A stretch of DNA of 64,000 bases from NCBI GenBank assembly GCA_964249405.1, contig CAXUBX010000001.1, positions 1 to 64,000 on the forward strand, read 5' to 3'. Shown here piece after piece: positions 33,064-41,800 of this stretch (positions are counted from its first letter, which is position 1; every line of letters starts with the position of its first letter). The notes under the pieces are model-generated. The model was not told the origin of the DNA. It saw only the letters and a program-made list of their open reading frames with translations, and did not search any database. Source of the DNA: CAXTPV01 sp964249405. Its GTDB lineage: Bacteria > Pseudomonadota > Alphaproteobacteria > Acetobacterales > Acetobacteraceae. Position numbers and translations under genes: made by a program.

Positions 33064-33995
33064 GCCCCTGCTCCTTCCATCGCCTGCATGAAGCCTGCGA
33101 GCGTTGCCCAGTCGACACCCTCCGCGTCCTTGCCCGACGCGCGCAGTGCATCTCGCGACAGCAGCACGTGGGCTTCCTCGACGAAGGCATCCCAGCCTGC
33201 CCAGCTCAGCCTGAAGACCTGTCCCCACGACACCACCAGCGGGCCCTCGTCGTCATAGCCGACCGCGGTCACGCAGTGGCCGCCCGCGATCCCCTGCCCC
33301 GCCGTCCCGACGTCCCAGGTCGAGGCCTGCAACCAGCCTTGCGGCAGGTTCACGCCGAGATCGACCGGGCCGAGATGGGCGATCGCCCGCCGTACCCGGT
33401 CATGATCGTCGAGCGGGATGGACGCGAAGCCGTCGAGCCGGTCCCCCGCGATCCCTCGCGCGTGCCAGGCCGCGAGCACGTCTTCGACCATCGCACCCTC
33501 ATCGGTCGCCGGATCGGCCGGGTCGTAGCCCGAGACCGAGGCGTAGAAGGCGAGGATCTCGGCGTCGGCGAGCCGGACCGGCCGCTGCGCCAGCGTGGTC
33601 AGAGCCAGGATGATGTTGGCCGGGGCGACGCAAGTACAGTCGCCGACCCGGTCGTTCGCGCCGAGGATCCAGGCCGGGACCGCGTCCACGTATTCCGTGC
33701 AGGACGGCGGTGCCGGCGGCAGCGACGGCGCGACCGCGCCGAGACGCGGGACCAGCCTGTCCCGCTTCGCCGGCTTCCGCCCGAGCTTCCGCGCCGCCTC
33801 CGGGGCGGTCATCCGGTCGGCCTGGTTGAGCCGGAGCCGTGCGCAGAGCGCGTCGTAGCCGAGACCGACGGCGAACTGCCCGATCGCGGTGGTGATCACC
33901 GTCTGCGGCCCGTTCGGCTGGAGCAGCATCGGCGCATCCATGTTCACCAGCATGGCGTTTCCCGCGCTGTCTGGGAGCTCGACGAGCCAGGTCAT
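33060..33995 (-). CDS. Papain/C39-fold cysteine protease-like protein
   Basis: A 311-residue protein with a ~105-residue N-terminal region and a C-terminal papain-like domain. The nucleophile region is RVGDCTCVAPANIILAL (Cys120 or Cys122) and the His is in AGGHCVTAVGYDDEGPLVVSWG (His240). In papain-fold enzymes this is followed by an Asn just before SWG; here that position is Val, so activity may be altered. No signal peptide is seen, but the N-terminus (TWLVELPDSAGNAMLVNMDAPM) is unusual. The ATG overlaps the lipoprotein stop and the stop overlaps the holin-like ATG, so the three are co-translated. It could cleave peptide cross-links or a protein toxin. Confidence 0.6.
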   Translation of the reverse strand: MTWLVELPDSAGNAMLVNMDAPMLLQPNGPQTVITTAIGQFAVGLGYDALCARLRLNQADRMTAPEAARKLGRKPAKRDRLVPRLGAVAPSLPPAPPSCTEYVDAVPAWILGANDRVGDCTCVAPANIILALTTLAQRPVRLADAEILAFYASVSGYDPADPATDEGAMVEDVLAAWHARGIAGDRLDGFASIPLDDHDRVRRAIAHLGPVDLGVNLPQGWLQASTWDVGTAGQGIAGGHCVTAVGYDDEGPLVVSWGQVFRLSWAGWDAFVEEAHVLLSRDALRASGKDAEGVDWATLAGFMQAMEGAGA

Positions 33996-34456
33996 CGTGC
34001 GGCGTCCTGGGCGAGCAACCGGGTCCCCGTCTCGGTCGCCAGCGCGTCCAGCAGCAACGCGCCCGCGGCTGCCTCGGCCACGGCGAGAGTGCCGCTTCCC
34101 GCCCCGAGCGCCGTCAGCGAGGCGCGCGCCTGCGCCCCGGCGATGCCGACCGCGGCACTCGGGACGTCCGCGCTCACCGCCGCCACCGCCGCTTCGGCGG
34201 TCGCGATCGCCGCCGCGTCGGGAGCGCCGCCGGTCGCCGACGCGGCGGCGAGCACGGCATCGAGGCTCGCGACGACCCTGCCGGCATCCGCCTCGAGCGC
34301 CGTCGGTGCGTTCCGGGCTTCGAGCGCGGTCAGGACGGCCTCCGCGTCGGTCAGCGCGGCGGCCGTCGCGGTGACCGCGGTGGCACCGGTCTCGACCTTC
34401 CCCCCGCAGCCGGCGAGCAGCAGCAGGCCCGAGGACACGATCAGCCTCAATCTCAC
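33992..34456 (-). CDS. Ala-rich lipoprotein
   Basis: A 154-residue lipoprotein. The start RLRLIVSSGLLLLAGCGG has a lipobox LAGC with the lipidated Cys near residue 17, and the mature chain is Ala/Thr/Val-rich with long amphipathic helices (ALTDAEAVLTALEARNAPTALEADAGRVVASLDAVLAAA). GTG 34456 with a good AAGGGAG site was chosen. GTG 34504 overlaps the muramidase stop but would put 16 polar residues before the signal peptide. A coiled-coil lipoprotein beside a muramidase recalls phage spanins, but the similarity is only in layout. Confidence 0.6.
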   Translation of the reverse strand: MRLRLIVSSGLLLLAGCGGKVETGATAVTATAAALTDAEAVLTALEARNAPTALEADAGRVVASLDAVLAAASATGGAPDAAAIATAEAAVAAVSADVPSAAVGIAGAQARASLTALGAGSGTLAVAEAAAGALLLDALATETGTRLLAQDAAR

Positions 34457-34500
34457 GATGCGGGACTCCCTTGTTCTGGGGAACGGACGACCGTTCGCAC

Positions 34501-35049
34501 TCACGTGAAGGCGTTGGTCAGGGCCACGACCGTCATCAGCCGGCGCATCCAGCCGACGCCGAACACCGGCCAGTCGGTCGAGGCGCGGTAGCGTTCATCC
34601 CGGACGCGCGCGATCTCCGCGTGAAGCGTGTCGGGCCGTACCGCCCGGACGGAGGCCAGCGTCTTCGGTCCGATCACTCCGTCCGGCACCACCCCGAGCG
34701 CCGCCTGAAGACAGCATGGCGCCCAGCCGGTTCCCTGGTTGACCGCGGTGTCGAACAGCAGGCCCGCGACCGGCGGCGGAAGCGCATCGCCGTGCACCGC
34801 GTCCCAGAAATGCGCACGATAGATCGCGCTGCATTCGGCGAGCGTCAGCGACTTCGGAGCACGACCGGCATAGGGATCCCCCGCCGGAAGCGAGTGGAGG
34901 AACGCCGCGCTGATGCCATATTGCGTGCCGAGCAGTTCTCCGGCGCCGACCCTGTCGCCGGTCCAGTTGCCCGGGTCGCTCGATGTGCACGAATAGCCGC
35001 CTTCGACGGACGGCGACACGGTCAGGGCGAACGCCTGTTCAAAGCTCAT
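34501..35049 (-). CDS. GH108 family muramidase (peptidoglycan hydrolase)
   Basis: A 182-residue lysozyme-like enzyme. The catalytic Glu is in the GH108 motif VEGGY near residue 17 (SFEQAFALTVSPSVEGGYS), followed by DPGNWTGD and GTQYGISAAFLHSL. The C-terminal third is a peptidoglycan-binding domain (LQAALGVVPDGVIGPKTL). GH108 enzymes cut the MurNAc-GlcNAc bond and occur as phage endolysins and as cellular hydrolases. There is no signal peptide, so export would need a holin. The ATG follows GGGGAGAG. It is the first gene of a four-gene minus-strand operon. Confidence 0.85.
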   Translation of the reverse strand: MSFEQAFALTVSPSVEGGYSCTSSDPGNWTGDRVGAGELLGTQYGISAAFLHSLPAGDPYAGRAPKSLTLAECSAIYRAHFWDAVHGDALPPPVAGLLFDTAVNQGTGWAPCCLQAALGVVPDGVIGPKTLASVRAVRPDTLHAEIARVRDERYRASTDWPVFGVGWMRRLMTVVALTNAFT

Positions 35050-35221
35050 CCGTCTCTCCCCGCAGTCGGCAGGCTGCCAACTTGTTGCGTTACAGGAACG
35101 GAAATATGACCTTGTCTTCAACGCCGCTCACGAGGTTCCGCGTCGTGCCCAGGGGCGTTGCCCCGCATCGACGATGCGTGCGCCCGCACGTCGCCGCACG
35201 GATCGGCGGAAGAACGAGCGG

Positions 35222-36034
35222 ATGAGCGAACCGGAAGCGACCTCTCCTGGTCCTGTCGCCATCCGCGTGATCGACCTCGAGACGACCGGCAACAGCTTCG
35301 CGGATGGCGGCGTGGTCGAGATCGGCTGGCAGGATGTCGGGACGGACCACGTTTCGGCCTGGCGCGTCGCGCCGGGAGGTCCCGCGTCCCGCCTGGTACG
35401 GCCGCCGCACGGGATCACGCCGGCAACCGCCGCGATCCACCACATCATCGACGAGGACGTCGCCGACGCGCCCGCCTGGCCGGAGATCGCGCAGGCCGTG
35501 CTCCAGCCGGGAGGCGAGCGACCGCTTGCCGCGCTCGCGGCGCACAGGGCGGGCTTCGAGCAGCGCTGGTGCGGCTCGTTCGCCGGCGGCCTCGCCTGGA
35601 TCTGCACCTGGAAATGCGCGCTCCGCGTCTGGCCCGAGGCGCCGACACACTCGAACCAGGGGCTCCGCTACTGGCGGTTCCCTGACGGACTCGACCGTGC
35701 GACGGGGCTCCCGGCCCACCGCGCAGGTCCCGACGCCTACGTCACCGCGCACCATCTTCGTGACCTGCTTCGAGCCGCGCCGCTTGCCGACCTTCTCCGC
35801 TGGTCGGCCGAGCCCGCGCTCCTGGCGCGCGTCCCGTTCGGACCGTTCCGCGGGCGGCGCTGGCGCGAGCTCGACGATGACGCGCTCGCCCGTCTTGCCG
35901 CGCCGGACAGCGGGCACAGGGAGGATGTCCGTTTCAGCGCCCGCCACGAGCAGGCACGGCGTGGGTGGATCCCGCCGGAGACGGCCGCACCCGCGGCGGC
36001 GCCCGACGACGAACAGCGATCGCTCCCGCTCTGA
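35222..36034 (+). CDS. DnaQ-like 3'-5' exonuclease (exonuclease X type)
   Basis: A 270-residue protein with a DnaQ-fold domain: Exo I is VIDLETTGNS (Asp-Glu pair at about residues 18-20), an HIIDEDVADAP region matches the helix before Exo II, AHRAGFEQ gives Exo II, and HRAGPDAYVTAHHLRDLL gives the His and Asp of Exo III. The C-terminal part (VPFGPFRGRRWRELDDDALARLA...HREDVRFSARHEQARR) is the small domain often found in exonuclease X relatives (DUF3820-like). It trims DNA 3' ends in repair. Single gene, divergent from the muramidase operon. Confidence 0.82.
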   Translation: MSEPEATSPGPVAIRVIDLETTGNSFADGGVVEIGWQDVGTDHVSAWRVAPGGPASRLVRPPHGITPATAAIHHIIDEDVADAPAWPEIAQAVLQPGGERPLAALAAHRAGFEQRWCGSFAGGLAWICTWKCALRVWPEAPTHSNQGLRYWRFPDGLDRATGLPAHRAGPDAYVTAHHLRDLLRAAPLADLLRWSAEPALLARVPFGPFRGRRWRELDDDALARLAAPDSGHREDVRFSARHEQARRGWIPPETAAPAAAPDDEQRSLPL

Positions 36035-36104
36035 GGACCAGCGATCAACCCTCTGTCCCGGGTGCTGGAACGCCTCGTTGGCGCGAGGCCCGGATCAGGA
36101 GCCT

Positions 36105-36515
36105 CTATCGCGGGCGGGCAGCCGTCTCGGCGTCACCGTCGGCGACGAGGCTGACGTGCGCCGCGACGATCCGCCACCCGTCGGGGAAGCGGACCCAGCT
36201 CTGTTGCTGGCGTCCGACCTGTCCGGGGCTGCCTTCGCGGGAGAACAGCGTGCTGGCGGTCGCGAAGTCGCGTCCGAACGTCGTGATGATCGTCCGGCGC
36301 AGTGCGCGCCCGAGGCCGGAGGCGGATCGGCCGCGCCGGAACGCGCGGATCTCCTCGATGCCGTGGAGCGCTTCGGCAACGCCGTAGCGCACGGTTCGCC
36401 GATCCTGCCAGAACAGGGCGTCGAGCGTCGCGAGATCGTTGCCGATCAGCGCGGCCTCGTAGCGGGCGAACGCCGCTTCGACCTCGCGGCGGGTCGCGTC
36501 GTCATCGATCTCCAT
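36105..36515 (-). CDS. hpxZ: HpxZ/AtzH-like protein (DUF3225)
   Basis: A 136-residue NTF2-like protein. LFWQDRRTVRYGVAEALHGIEEIRAFRRGR, TIITTFGRDFATA and GRQQQSWVRFPDGWRIVAAHVSL match HpxZ, a protein of oxalurate catabolism in the purine pathway, and AtzH-like domain proteins. These act with amidases of the AtzE/AtzG type. No amidase is in this window. The ATG follows GGAGG by a usual distance. The minus-strand position leaves it divergent from the DUF3891 gene and ABC transporter cluster. Confidence 0.82.
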   Translation of the reverse strand: MEIDDDATRREVEAAFARYEAALIGNDLATLDALFWQDRRTVRYGVAEALHGIEEIRAFRRGRSASGLGRALRRTIITTFGRDFATASTLFSREGSPGQVGRQQQSWVRFPDGWRIVAAHVSLVADGDAETAARPR

Positions 36516-36660
36516 GTCGCCTCCGGCACGCTTCCCCACACGGGAGGCGGAAGACAGGGTTGCTCCGCCCTCCGGGGACAAGCAAACTCGACCATCCGTT
36601 CGGATACTCGAGCACGTTATCCTTTGCACGAACACGCAGACGACGGAGCGAGCTAGTCCC

Positions 36661-37407
36661 ATGCTGTTCCGGAACCGGCAAGCGGGCGGCCTCGCCATCA
36701 GTCAGCCCGCGCATGCCTGGATCTCGGGGCAGATCCTCGCGGAATGGCACGTCGCGCTCGACCGGCCGGTCGTGCTCGCCGCCGAGCAGCACGACCTCGC
36801 CTGGCTGGATTGGGAGACGGCGCCGAGCTTCGACCCGGAGACCGGACGCCCGCACCTGTTCCGCGCGATCGGGGCGGCCGAGCACGCGCCGATGTGGACG
36901 AGCGGCGTCGAGCGTGCGTCCCATGCCTGGGGGATGCGCCCGGCCCTCCTGATCTCGCGCCACGGGGGCGTGATCTACCGGCGCTTCGTTGACCGGCACC
37001 GGCTCGGGCCGTCGGACGCCGACGCCGCGGAACGCTATCTGCGGGAGCAGGCATCGAAAGAGTCGGCCTGGGCGCAAGCCCTCGATCTCGACGAGGCGAC
37101 GCTCGCGCACGACACCGGACTGATCGCGTTTGCCGACACGCTGTCGCTCGCGTTCTGCGGCGAGCTTCCGGTGCCGATCGAGATCGAGGCTCCCGATCTC
37201 GGGACCGTCCGGGTCACGGCCGAACAGGATCTCTCGCGGTTCGCCCTCTCGCCCTGGCCGTTCCGTGCGGACACGGTGACGTTCGCCGCGGAGGCGCGGA
37301 AGCTTCCGCCAGCCGGCCGCTTCGACACCGAGGCTGCGATGCGCCTCTGGCTCGCCGACACCGCCAACCGCGTGACGCTTCGGGTGACGGCACAAAACTT
37401 GAATTGA
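36661..37407 (+). CDS. DUF3891 family protein
   Basis: A 248-residue protein beginning MLFRNRQAGGLAISQPAHAWISGQIL. The phrase ISQPAHAWISGQ and the EQHDLAWLDWE segment with EHAPMWTSGVERA match DUF3891, an uncharacterised family with conserved His, Glu and Asp that could bind a metal. It lies 28 bases before the BMP-type substrate-binding protein and is probably in the same transcript. I infer a role in using the compound imported by the transporter; this is not proven. Confidence 0.75.
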   Translation: MLFRNRQAGGLAISQPAHAWISGQILAEWHVALDRPVVLAAEQHDLAWLDWETAPSFDPETGRPHLFRAIGAAEHAPMWTSGVERASHAWGMRPALLISRHGGVIYRRFVDRHRLGPSDADAAERYLREQASKESAWAQALDLDEATLAHDTGLIAFADTLSLAFCGELPVPIEIEAPDLGTVRVTAEQDLSRFALSPWPFRADTVTFAAEARKLPPAGRFDTEAAMRLWLADTANRVTLRVTAQNLN

Positions 37408-37435
37408 CCCGGGCGGGCTCGGGGGGAGACCGGTC

Positions 37436-38434
37436 GTGTGGATATGGTCTTGGTGCCGGTGTGTGGTGCTGGTCGCGGCTTCGCTGGCGTCGGCGGCGGC
37501 GGCGGCGGCTGACAAGGCGGCCATCCTGTTGCCGGGCAGCATCGACGACCACAGCTGGAACGCGCTCGGCTACAGCATCCTCCAGAGCCTGCACGCGGAC
37601 GGGTTCCAGACCGCGTATTCCGAGAACGTCGCCGACGCCGACGAGGAGAACGCGCTTCGCGACTACGCGAGCCGTGGCTACGCGATCGTCATCGGCCATT
37701 CGGGACGCTTCATGTCGGCGATGGAGGACGTGGCACCGGACTTTCCGCACACGCAGTTCATCGTGACGTCCGGCGATGCCGGCGCGCCTCCGAACGTCCT
37801 CTCGATCGACTGGAACAACGCCGAGTTCGGTTGCGAGCTGGGCACCCTGGCCGCGAGGATGAGCCGCACCCACAAGGTCGCCGGCGTGTACGGATTGCGG
37901 GGCGTTCCCAACATCACTGCCCAGGCGGGCGGTTTCCGGATCTGTGCGGCGAAGGCCGGCGCCACGGTCACGATCCTCTATGTCCGTGACATGGAGGACG
38001 CCGCCGCGGCCAAGGAGGCGGCGCTCGCGCTGATCGCCGACGGCAACGACGTGCTGACCGGGAAGCTGAACGCGGCCGAGGCGGGCCTCGTCGAAGCCGC
38101 GCGCGAGAAAGGGGTGTTCGTCACCGGCCGCTCGCTCGAGGATACGAAGGACGCGCCACGGGCGGTGCTCACCAACATCATCGAGGACTGGCCGTCGATG
38201 TTCCGACCGGTCGCCGAGGCGGTGAAGCAGGGCAAGGTCGCCGGGACCTTCACCGAGTACGGCTACGACACCGCGCCGGTCACCGGCGCCTCGCTTCGCT
38301 ACGACGCGACGGCCGAGTTCAACCCGGTGGTTCCCGCCGCGGTGCAGAGCGAGCTCCACGCGCTCGAAGCCCGTTTCCGGTCGCGGTCCTACAGCTTGAA
38401 GCCGACCCGGGAGGACGCCAGGGCCGGACGCTGA
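37436..38434 (+). CDS. BMP family ABC transporter substrate-binding protein
   Basis: A 332-residue periplasmic binding protein. The Sec signal peptide is unusual for its Trp- and Cys-rich start but has a hydrophobic core and an AAAA-ADK cleavage site. The BMP/PnrA domain follows: AAILLPGSIDDHSWNALGYSIL, FPHTQFIVTSGD, NNAEFGCELGTLAARMS, and TGRSLEDTKDAPRAVLTNIIEDW. BMP-type receptors carry nucleosides, purines, riboflavin or simple sugars. The start is GTG 37436 behind a GGGGGGA site. It heads the four-gene ABC transporter. Confidence 0.87.
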   Translation: MWIWSWCRCVVLVAASLASAAAAAADKAAILLPGSIDDHSWNALGYSILQSLHADGFQTAYSENVADADEENALRDYASRGYAIVIGHSGRFMSAMEDVAPDFPHTQFIVTSGDAGAPPNVLSIDWNNAEFGCELGTLAARMSRTHKVAGVYGLRGVPNITAQAGGFRICAAKAGATVTILYVRDMEDAAAAKEAALALIADGNDVLTGKLNAAEAGLVEAAREKGVFVTGRSLEDTKDAPRAVLTNIIEDWPSMFRPVAEAVKQGKVAGTFTEYGYDTAPVTGASLRYDATAEFNPVVPAAVQSELHALEARFRSRSYSLKPTREDARAGR

Positions 38435-38437
38435 CCC

Positions 38438-39904
38438 TTGGCGGACGCGGTCCCGCTTCTCTCGATGCGCGGCATCGTCAAGCGCTTCGGACCGGTGATC
38501 GCCAATGACGGGATCGATCTCGACGTGGCGTCCGGCCGGATCGTCGGCCTGCTCGGCGAGAACGGTTCCGGCAAGAGCACGCTCATGCGGGTGCTGTTCG
38601 GGATGACCTGGCCGGACGGCGGCAGGATTACGTTCAAGGGACGCGCGCTCTCTGGCCACGATCCCGCCGAGGCGATGCAGGCCGGGCTCGCGATGATCCA
38701 CCAGCATCTCATGCTGGTCGACGAGGCGACCGTCCTCGACAACGTGATGCTCGGATGGAAGGAAGCCGGGCGGCTGCTTCGACGGGGCCTGATCGCGTCC
38801 CGGATCCGCGAGACCAGTGCGCGGCTCGGCCTTGATCTTGATCCGAACGCGACCGTCTCGCGGCTCCCGCTCGGCCGTCGGCAGCGCATCGAGATCCTGA
38901 AGGCGGTGCTGCGCGGCGCCGATCTCCTCATCCTCGACGAACCGACCTCGAACCTCGCGCCAACCGAGATCGACGGGTTGCTCGCGGTGCTCCGTCGTCT
39001 TCGCGCGGAAGGTAGCGGCGTGATCTTCATCTCGCACAAGCTCGGCGAAGTGCTGTCGGTCTGCGACGAGGTGGTGGTGCTTCGTGCGGGCCGTGTCGTG
39101 TCGCGTCGCGTCACCGCCGGCGCATCACGCGACGATCTCGCGACCGCGATGATCGGGACCGCGCCGCCGTCCTTGCCGCGTCCCCGGCCGATCACGACGA
39201 AGGGTCCGCCGATCGTCCGGCTGCGGGCGCGCGATCTCGCCGGCCGTGGCGTGCCGGCGATCGATCTCGACCTCGTCGGGGGCGAGATCCTCGGCCTCGC
39301 CGGTGTCGACGGCAATGGACAGGTCGAGCTGGTCGAACTGCTCGCGGGGATGCGCGACGCGGCCTCGGGGACGCTCGCGCTCGACGGGCGGGACATCACG
39401 CGGTCCTCGGTCGGCGCCCGGCTCCGGGCCGGCCTCGCGACCATGCCGGCCGATCGGCAGCGCACCAGTCTCGCGCGCGGGATGAGCGTCGCCGACAATC
39501 TTCGCCTTCGCCGTCGTCCCGGACCGGCGGACCTGCGCGCCACGATGCGCGAGTTCGACATCCGAAGCGCGAGCCCGGGTGTCAAGGCGGGCGATCTCTC
39601 GGGTGGCAACCAGCAGAAGATCGTGGTGGCGCGCGAGATCGGTGCCGGTCCTGCGGTCCTGGTCGCGCACCAGCCCACCTCCGGACTGGATCCGGGCGCG
39701 GGCGCCTTCGTGCTGGCACGGATCGCGGCCCTCAGGGACCGAGGGGCCGCAATCCTTCACGTGTCGTCCGAGCTCGACGAGATCCTCGCGATCGCCGACC
39801 GGGTCGCGGTGCTGTCCGGCGGCCGTCTCCTCGGTCCGCTGGACCGCGCGGCGGTCGATGTGCGGCGCCTCGGGCTCTGGATGTCCGGCGGCCGTGACGC
39901 GTGA
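38438..39904 (+). CDS. Sugar/nucleoside ABC transporter ATP-binding protein (two domains)
   Basis: A 488-residue protein with tandem ATPase domains. Domain 1 has Walker A GENGSGKST near residue 43, Walker B LLILDEPTSNLAP and a degenerate signature (LPLGRRQR). Domain 2 has a degenerate Walker A (GVDGNGQVELV), the signature LSGGNQQK and a degenerate Walker B (VLVAHQPTSGLDP). This layout is usual for RbsA/NupO-type importers. The start is TTG 38438, three bases after the receptor stop. The stop is part of a GTGA overlap with the permease gene. Confidence 0.9.
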   Translation: MADAVPLLSMRGIVKRFGPVIANDGIDLDVASGRIVGLLGENGSGKSTLMRVLFGMTWPDGGRITFKGRALSGHDPAEAMQAGLAMIHQHLMLVDEATVLDNVMLGWKEAGRLLRRGLIASRIRETSARLGLDLDPNATVSRLPLGRRQRIEILKAVLRGADLLILDEPTSNLAPTEIDGLLAVLRRLRAEGSGVIFISHKLGEVLSVCDEVVVLRAGRVVSRRVTAGASRDDLATAMIGTAPPSLPRPRPITTKGPPIVRLRARDLAGRGVPAIDLDLVGGEILGLAGVDGNGQVELVELLAGMRDAASGTLALDGRDITRSSVGARLRAGLATMPADRQRTSLARGMSVADNLRLRRRPGPADLRATMREFDIRSASPGVKAGDLSGGNQQKIVVAREIGAGPAVLVAHQPTSGLDPGAGAFVLARIAALRDRGAAILHVSSELDEILAIADRVAVLSGGRLLGPLDRAAVDVRRLGLWMSGGRDA

Positions 39905-40893
39905 GGCGTTTCGGTGCGTCCGTGCTCCTCGCCTCGCTGCTGCTGGCCGCCGTCCTGGCCGTCGCGTCCGGCCGCGACCCGGCGGTCGCGCTCCGCGCCT
40001 TCCTCGAGGGCGCGTTCGGGACGCGTGAGGCGATCGGCGAGGGCCTCGACCGCAGCACGCCCTACCTGCTCGCGGGGGTCGGCGTCGCGCTCTGCTTCCG
40101 GGCCGGCGTCATCAACATCGGCGCCGAGGGGCAGATCGCGCTCGGCGGGCTCGGTGCTGCGGCAAGCGCGCTCTGCTGGCGCGCCACCGATCCGTTGATC
40201 GCGGTCCCGGTCGCACTGGCGGCGGGGGCGCTGGCCGGCGCGCTCTGGTCGGGCCTCGCCGCCGCCCTCCATCTGCTGCGCGGGGTTCACGAGGTGCTCG
40301 CGACGCTGCTCGGCAATTTCGTGGCCCTTCTCCTGGTGCAGCTTCTCCTCGCGGGTCCGCTCGGCGAGCCCGGGGCCGGCTTCCTCGAGACGCCGCCGAT
40401 CCCGCGCGCGGCCCGCCTGCCCCGCCTTTCCGCAATCGATGCCCATGCGGGTCTCCTCGTCGCCGTCGCCTTCGCGATCGCCCTCTCGTGGCTGCTCTGG
40501 CGGACGCGGTTCGGCTTCGCGCTCCGGCTGCTCGGCCAGTCGAGAACGGCCGCACTCTACGCGGGCGAACGCGCGCGCGGCCTCGTCGCCGCCGTGATGC
40601 TGCTGGCGGGCGGCCTCGCCGGTCTCGCGGGCGCGGTCGAGGTGCTCGGCCTGCACCGCAGGCTCGTCGAGGGGTTTTCTCTCGGCTTCGGCTTCCGCGC
40701 CGTCACCGTGGCGCTGCTCGGCCTGCTGGAGCCGCTCGCCGTGATTCCTGCGTCCCTCACGATCGGCTTCCTCGAGACCGGGACTGCGGCGATGCAGCGC
40801 CAGACCGGGGTGCCGTCCGCCGTCGTGCTCGTGCTCGAAGCGGTCATCGTGCTCGCGGTCCTGGCGGCGACCGCGCGTCGCGTCCGCGCCTGA
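39901..40893 (+). CDS. ABC transporter permease (BMP-associated)
   Basis: A 330-residue permease of the branched-chain/nucleoside type with about eight helices. It includes YLLAGVGVALCFRAGVINIGAEGQIALGGLG, the signature of nucleoside permeases such as NupP, and YAGERARGLVAAVMLLAGGLAGLAGAVEVLG. It starts at GTG 39901 in a four-base overlap with the ATPase gene and forms the channel with the next gene. Confidence 0.9.
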   Translation: MRRFGASVLLASLLLAAVLAVASGRDPAVALRAFLEGAFGTREAIGEGLDRSTPYLLAGVGVALCFRAGVINIGAEGQIALGGLGAAASALCWRATDPLIAVPVALAAGALAGALWSGLAAALHLLRGVHEVLATLLGNFVALLLVQLLLAGPLGEPGAGFLETPPIPRAARLPRLSAIDAHAGLLVAVAFAIALSWLLWRTRFGFALRLLGQSRTAALYAGERARGLVAAVMLLAGGLAGLAGAVEVLGLHRRLVEGFSLGFGFRAVTVALLGLLEPLAVIPASLTIGFLETGTAAMQRQTGVPSAVVLVLEAVIVLAVLAATARRVRA

Positions 40894-40906
40894 CCGGGGC
40901 GGAGAC

Positions 40907-41800
40907 ATGGATCTCCTCGCCTCCGCCATCCGGATCGCGACACCGCTCGTGCTCGCCGCGATCGGCGGGCTGATCTCGGAGCGCGCCGGGGTGTTCGCGG
41001 TCGGACTGGAAGGCATGATGCTGGCGGGCGCGTTCGCCGCCGTGCTCGGCACCGCCTTCGGCGGCGTTGCGGCCGGGATCGTCGCGGCCTCGGCGGGCGG
41101 GGCGCTGGTCGGGCTCACGGTCGCGATCGTCGCCGTTCGCTTCCGCGCCGACCACATGGTGACCGGGCTCACCGCCAACATCCTCTCGGTTGGCGCCACG
41201 AGCACCGCGCTCCGGCTGATTCCGGGCGGGCTCCCAGGGTTGCAGCCGCTCGGCGCCTGGCGATGTCCGATCCTGTCCGATCTTCCGGTGATCGGGACGT
41301 TGTTCGCCGAGCCGCCGCTGACCTGGCTCGCCCTGCTCCTGCTCGCCGCGTCGTCGTTCGTCCTGCGCCGGACGCAACTCGGCCTCGCGCTGCGGGCGAC
41401 CGGCGAGAACCCGGATGCGGTGTTCGCGGCGGGCGCCGATCCGATGCGGATCCGTGGTTTCGCGGTCATCGCGTGCGGCGCGATCGCCGGTCTCGGCGGC
41501 GCGGTGCTGCCGCTTCAGCAGGTCGGCACCTTCACCGACGACATGACCGGCGGACGCGGCTATCTGGCGCTCGCGTCGCTCATCGTCGGTCGGTGGAACC
41601 CGTTCGGGGCGGCGGTCGCCTGCCTCGCGTTCGGCGGCGCCGAGGCGCTCGAACTCCATCTCGAGGCGGCGGGCGTCGGGGCGAACCCCTATCTTCTGCA
41701 GATGCTTCCCTACCTCACCGCGCTCACGATCCTCGCGGTCGTCGGACGCACCGGGCGACTTCCCGCGGCAATCGGCCGCCCGCTCCCGGGCCGGAGCTGA
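40907..41800 (+). CDS. ABC transporter permease (BMP-associated), second
   Basis: A 297-residue permease with the family start (LLASAIRIATPLVLAAIGGLISERAGVFAVGLEGMMLAGAFAA) and a QVGTFTDDMTGGRGYLALASLIVGRWNP motif that is highly conserved in NupQ-type permeases. With the preceding genes it completes a receptor-ATPase-permease-permease importer, most likely for nucleosides or oxidised purines. It begins 13 bases after the first permease. Confidence 0.9.
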   Translation: MDLLASAIRIATPLVLAAIGGLISERAGVFAVGLEGMMLAGAFAAVLGTAFGGVAAGIVAASAGGALVGLTVAIVAVRFRADHMVTGLTANILSVGATSTALRLIPGGLPGLQPLGAWRCPILSDLPVIGTLFAEPPLTWLALLLLAASSFVLRRTQLGLALRATGENPDAVFAAGADPMRIRGFAVIACGAIAGLGGAVLPLQQVGTFTDDMTGGRGYLALASLIVGRWNPFGAAVACLAFGGAEALELHLEAAGVGANPYLLQMLPYLTALTILAVVGRTGRLPAAIGRPLPGRS

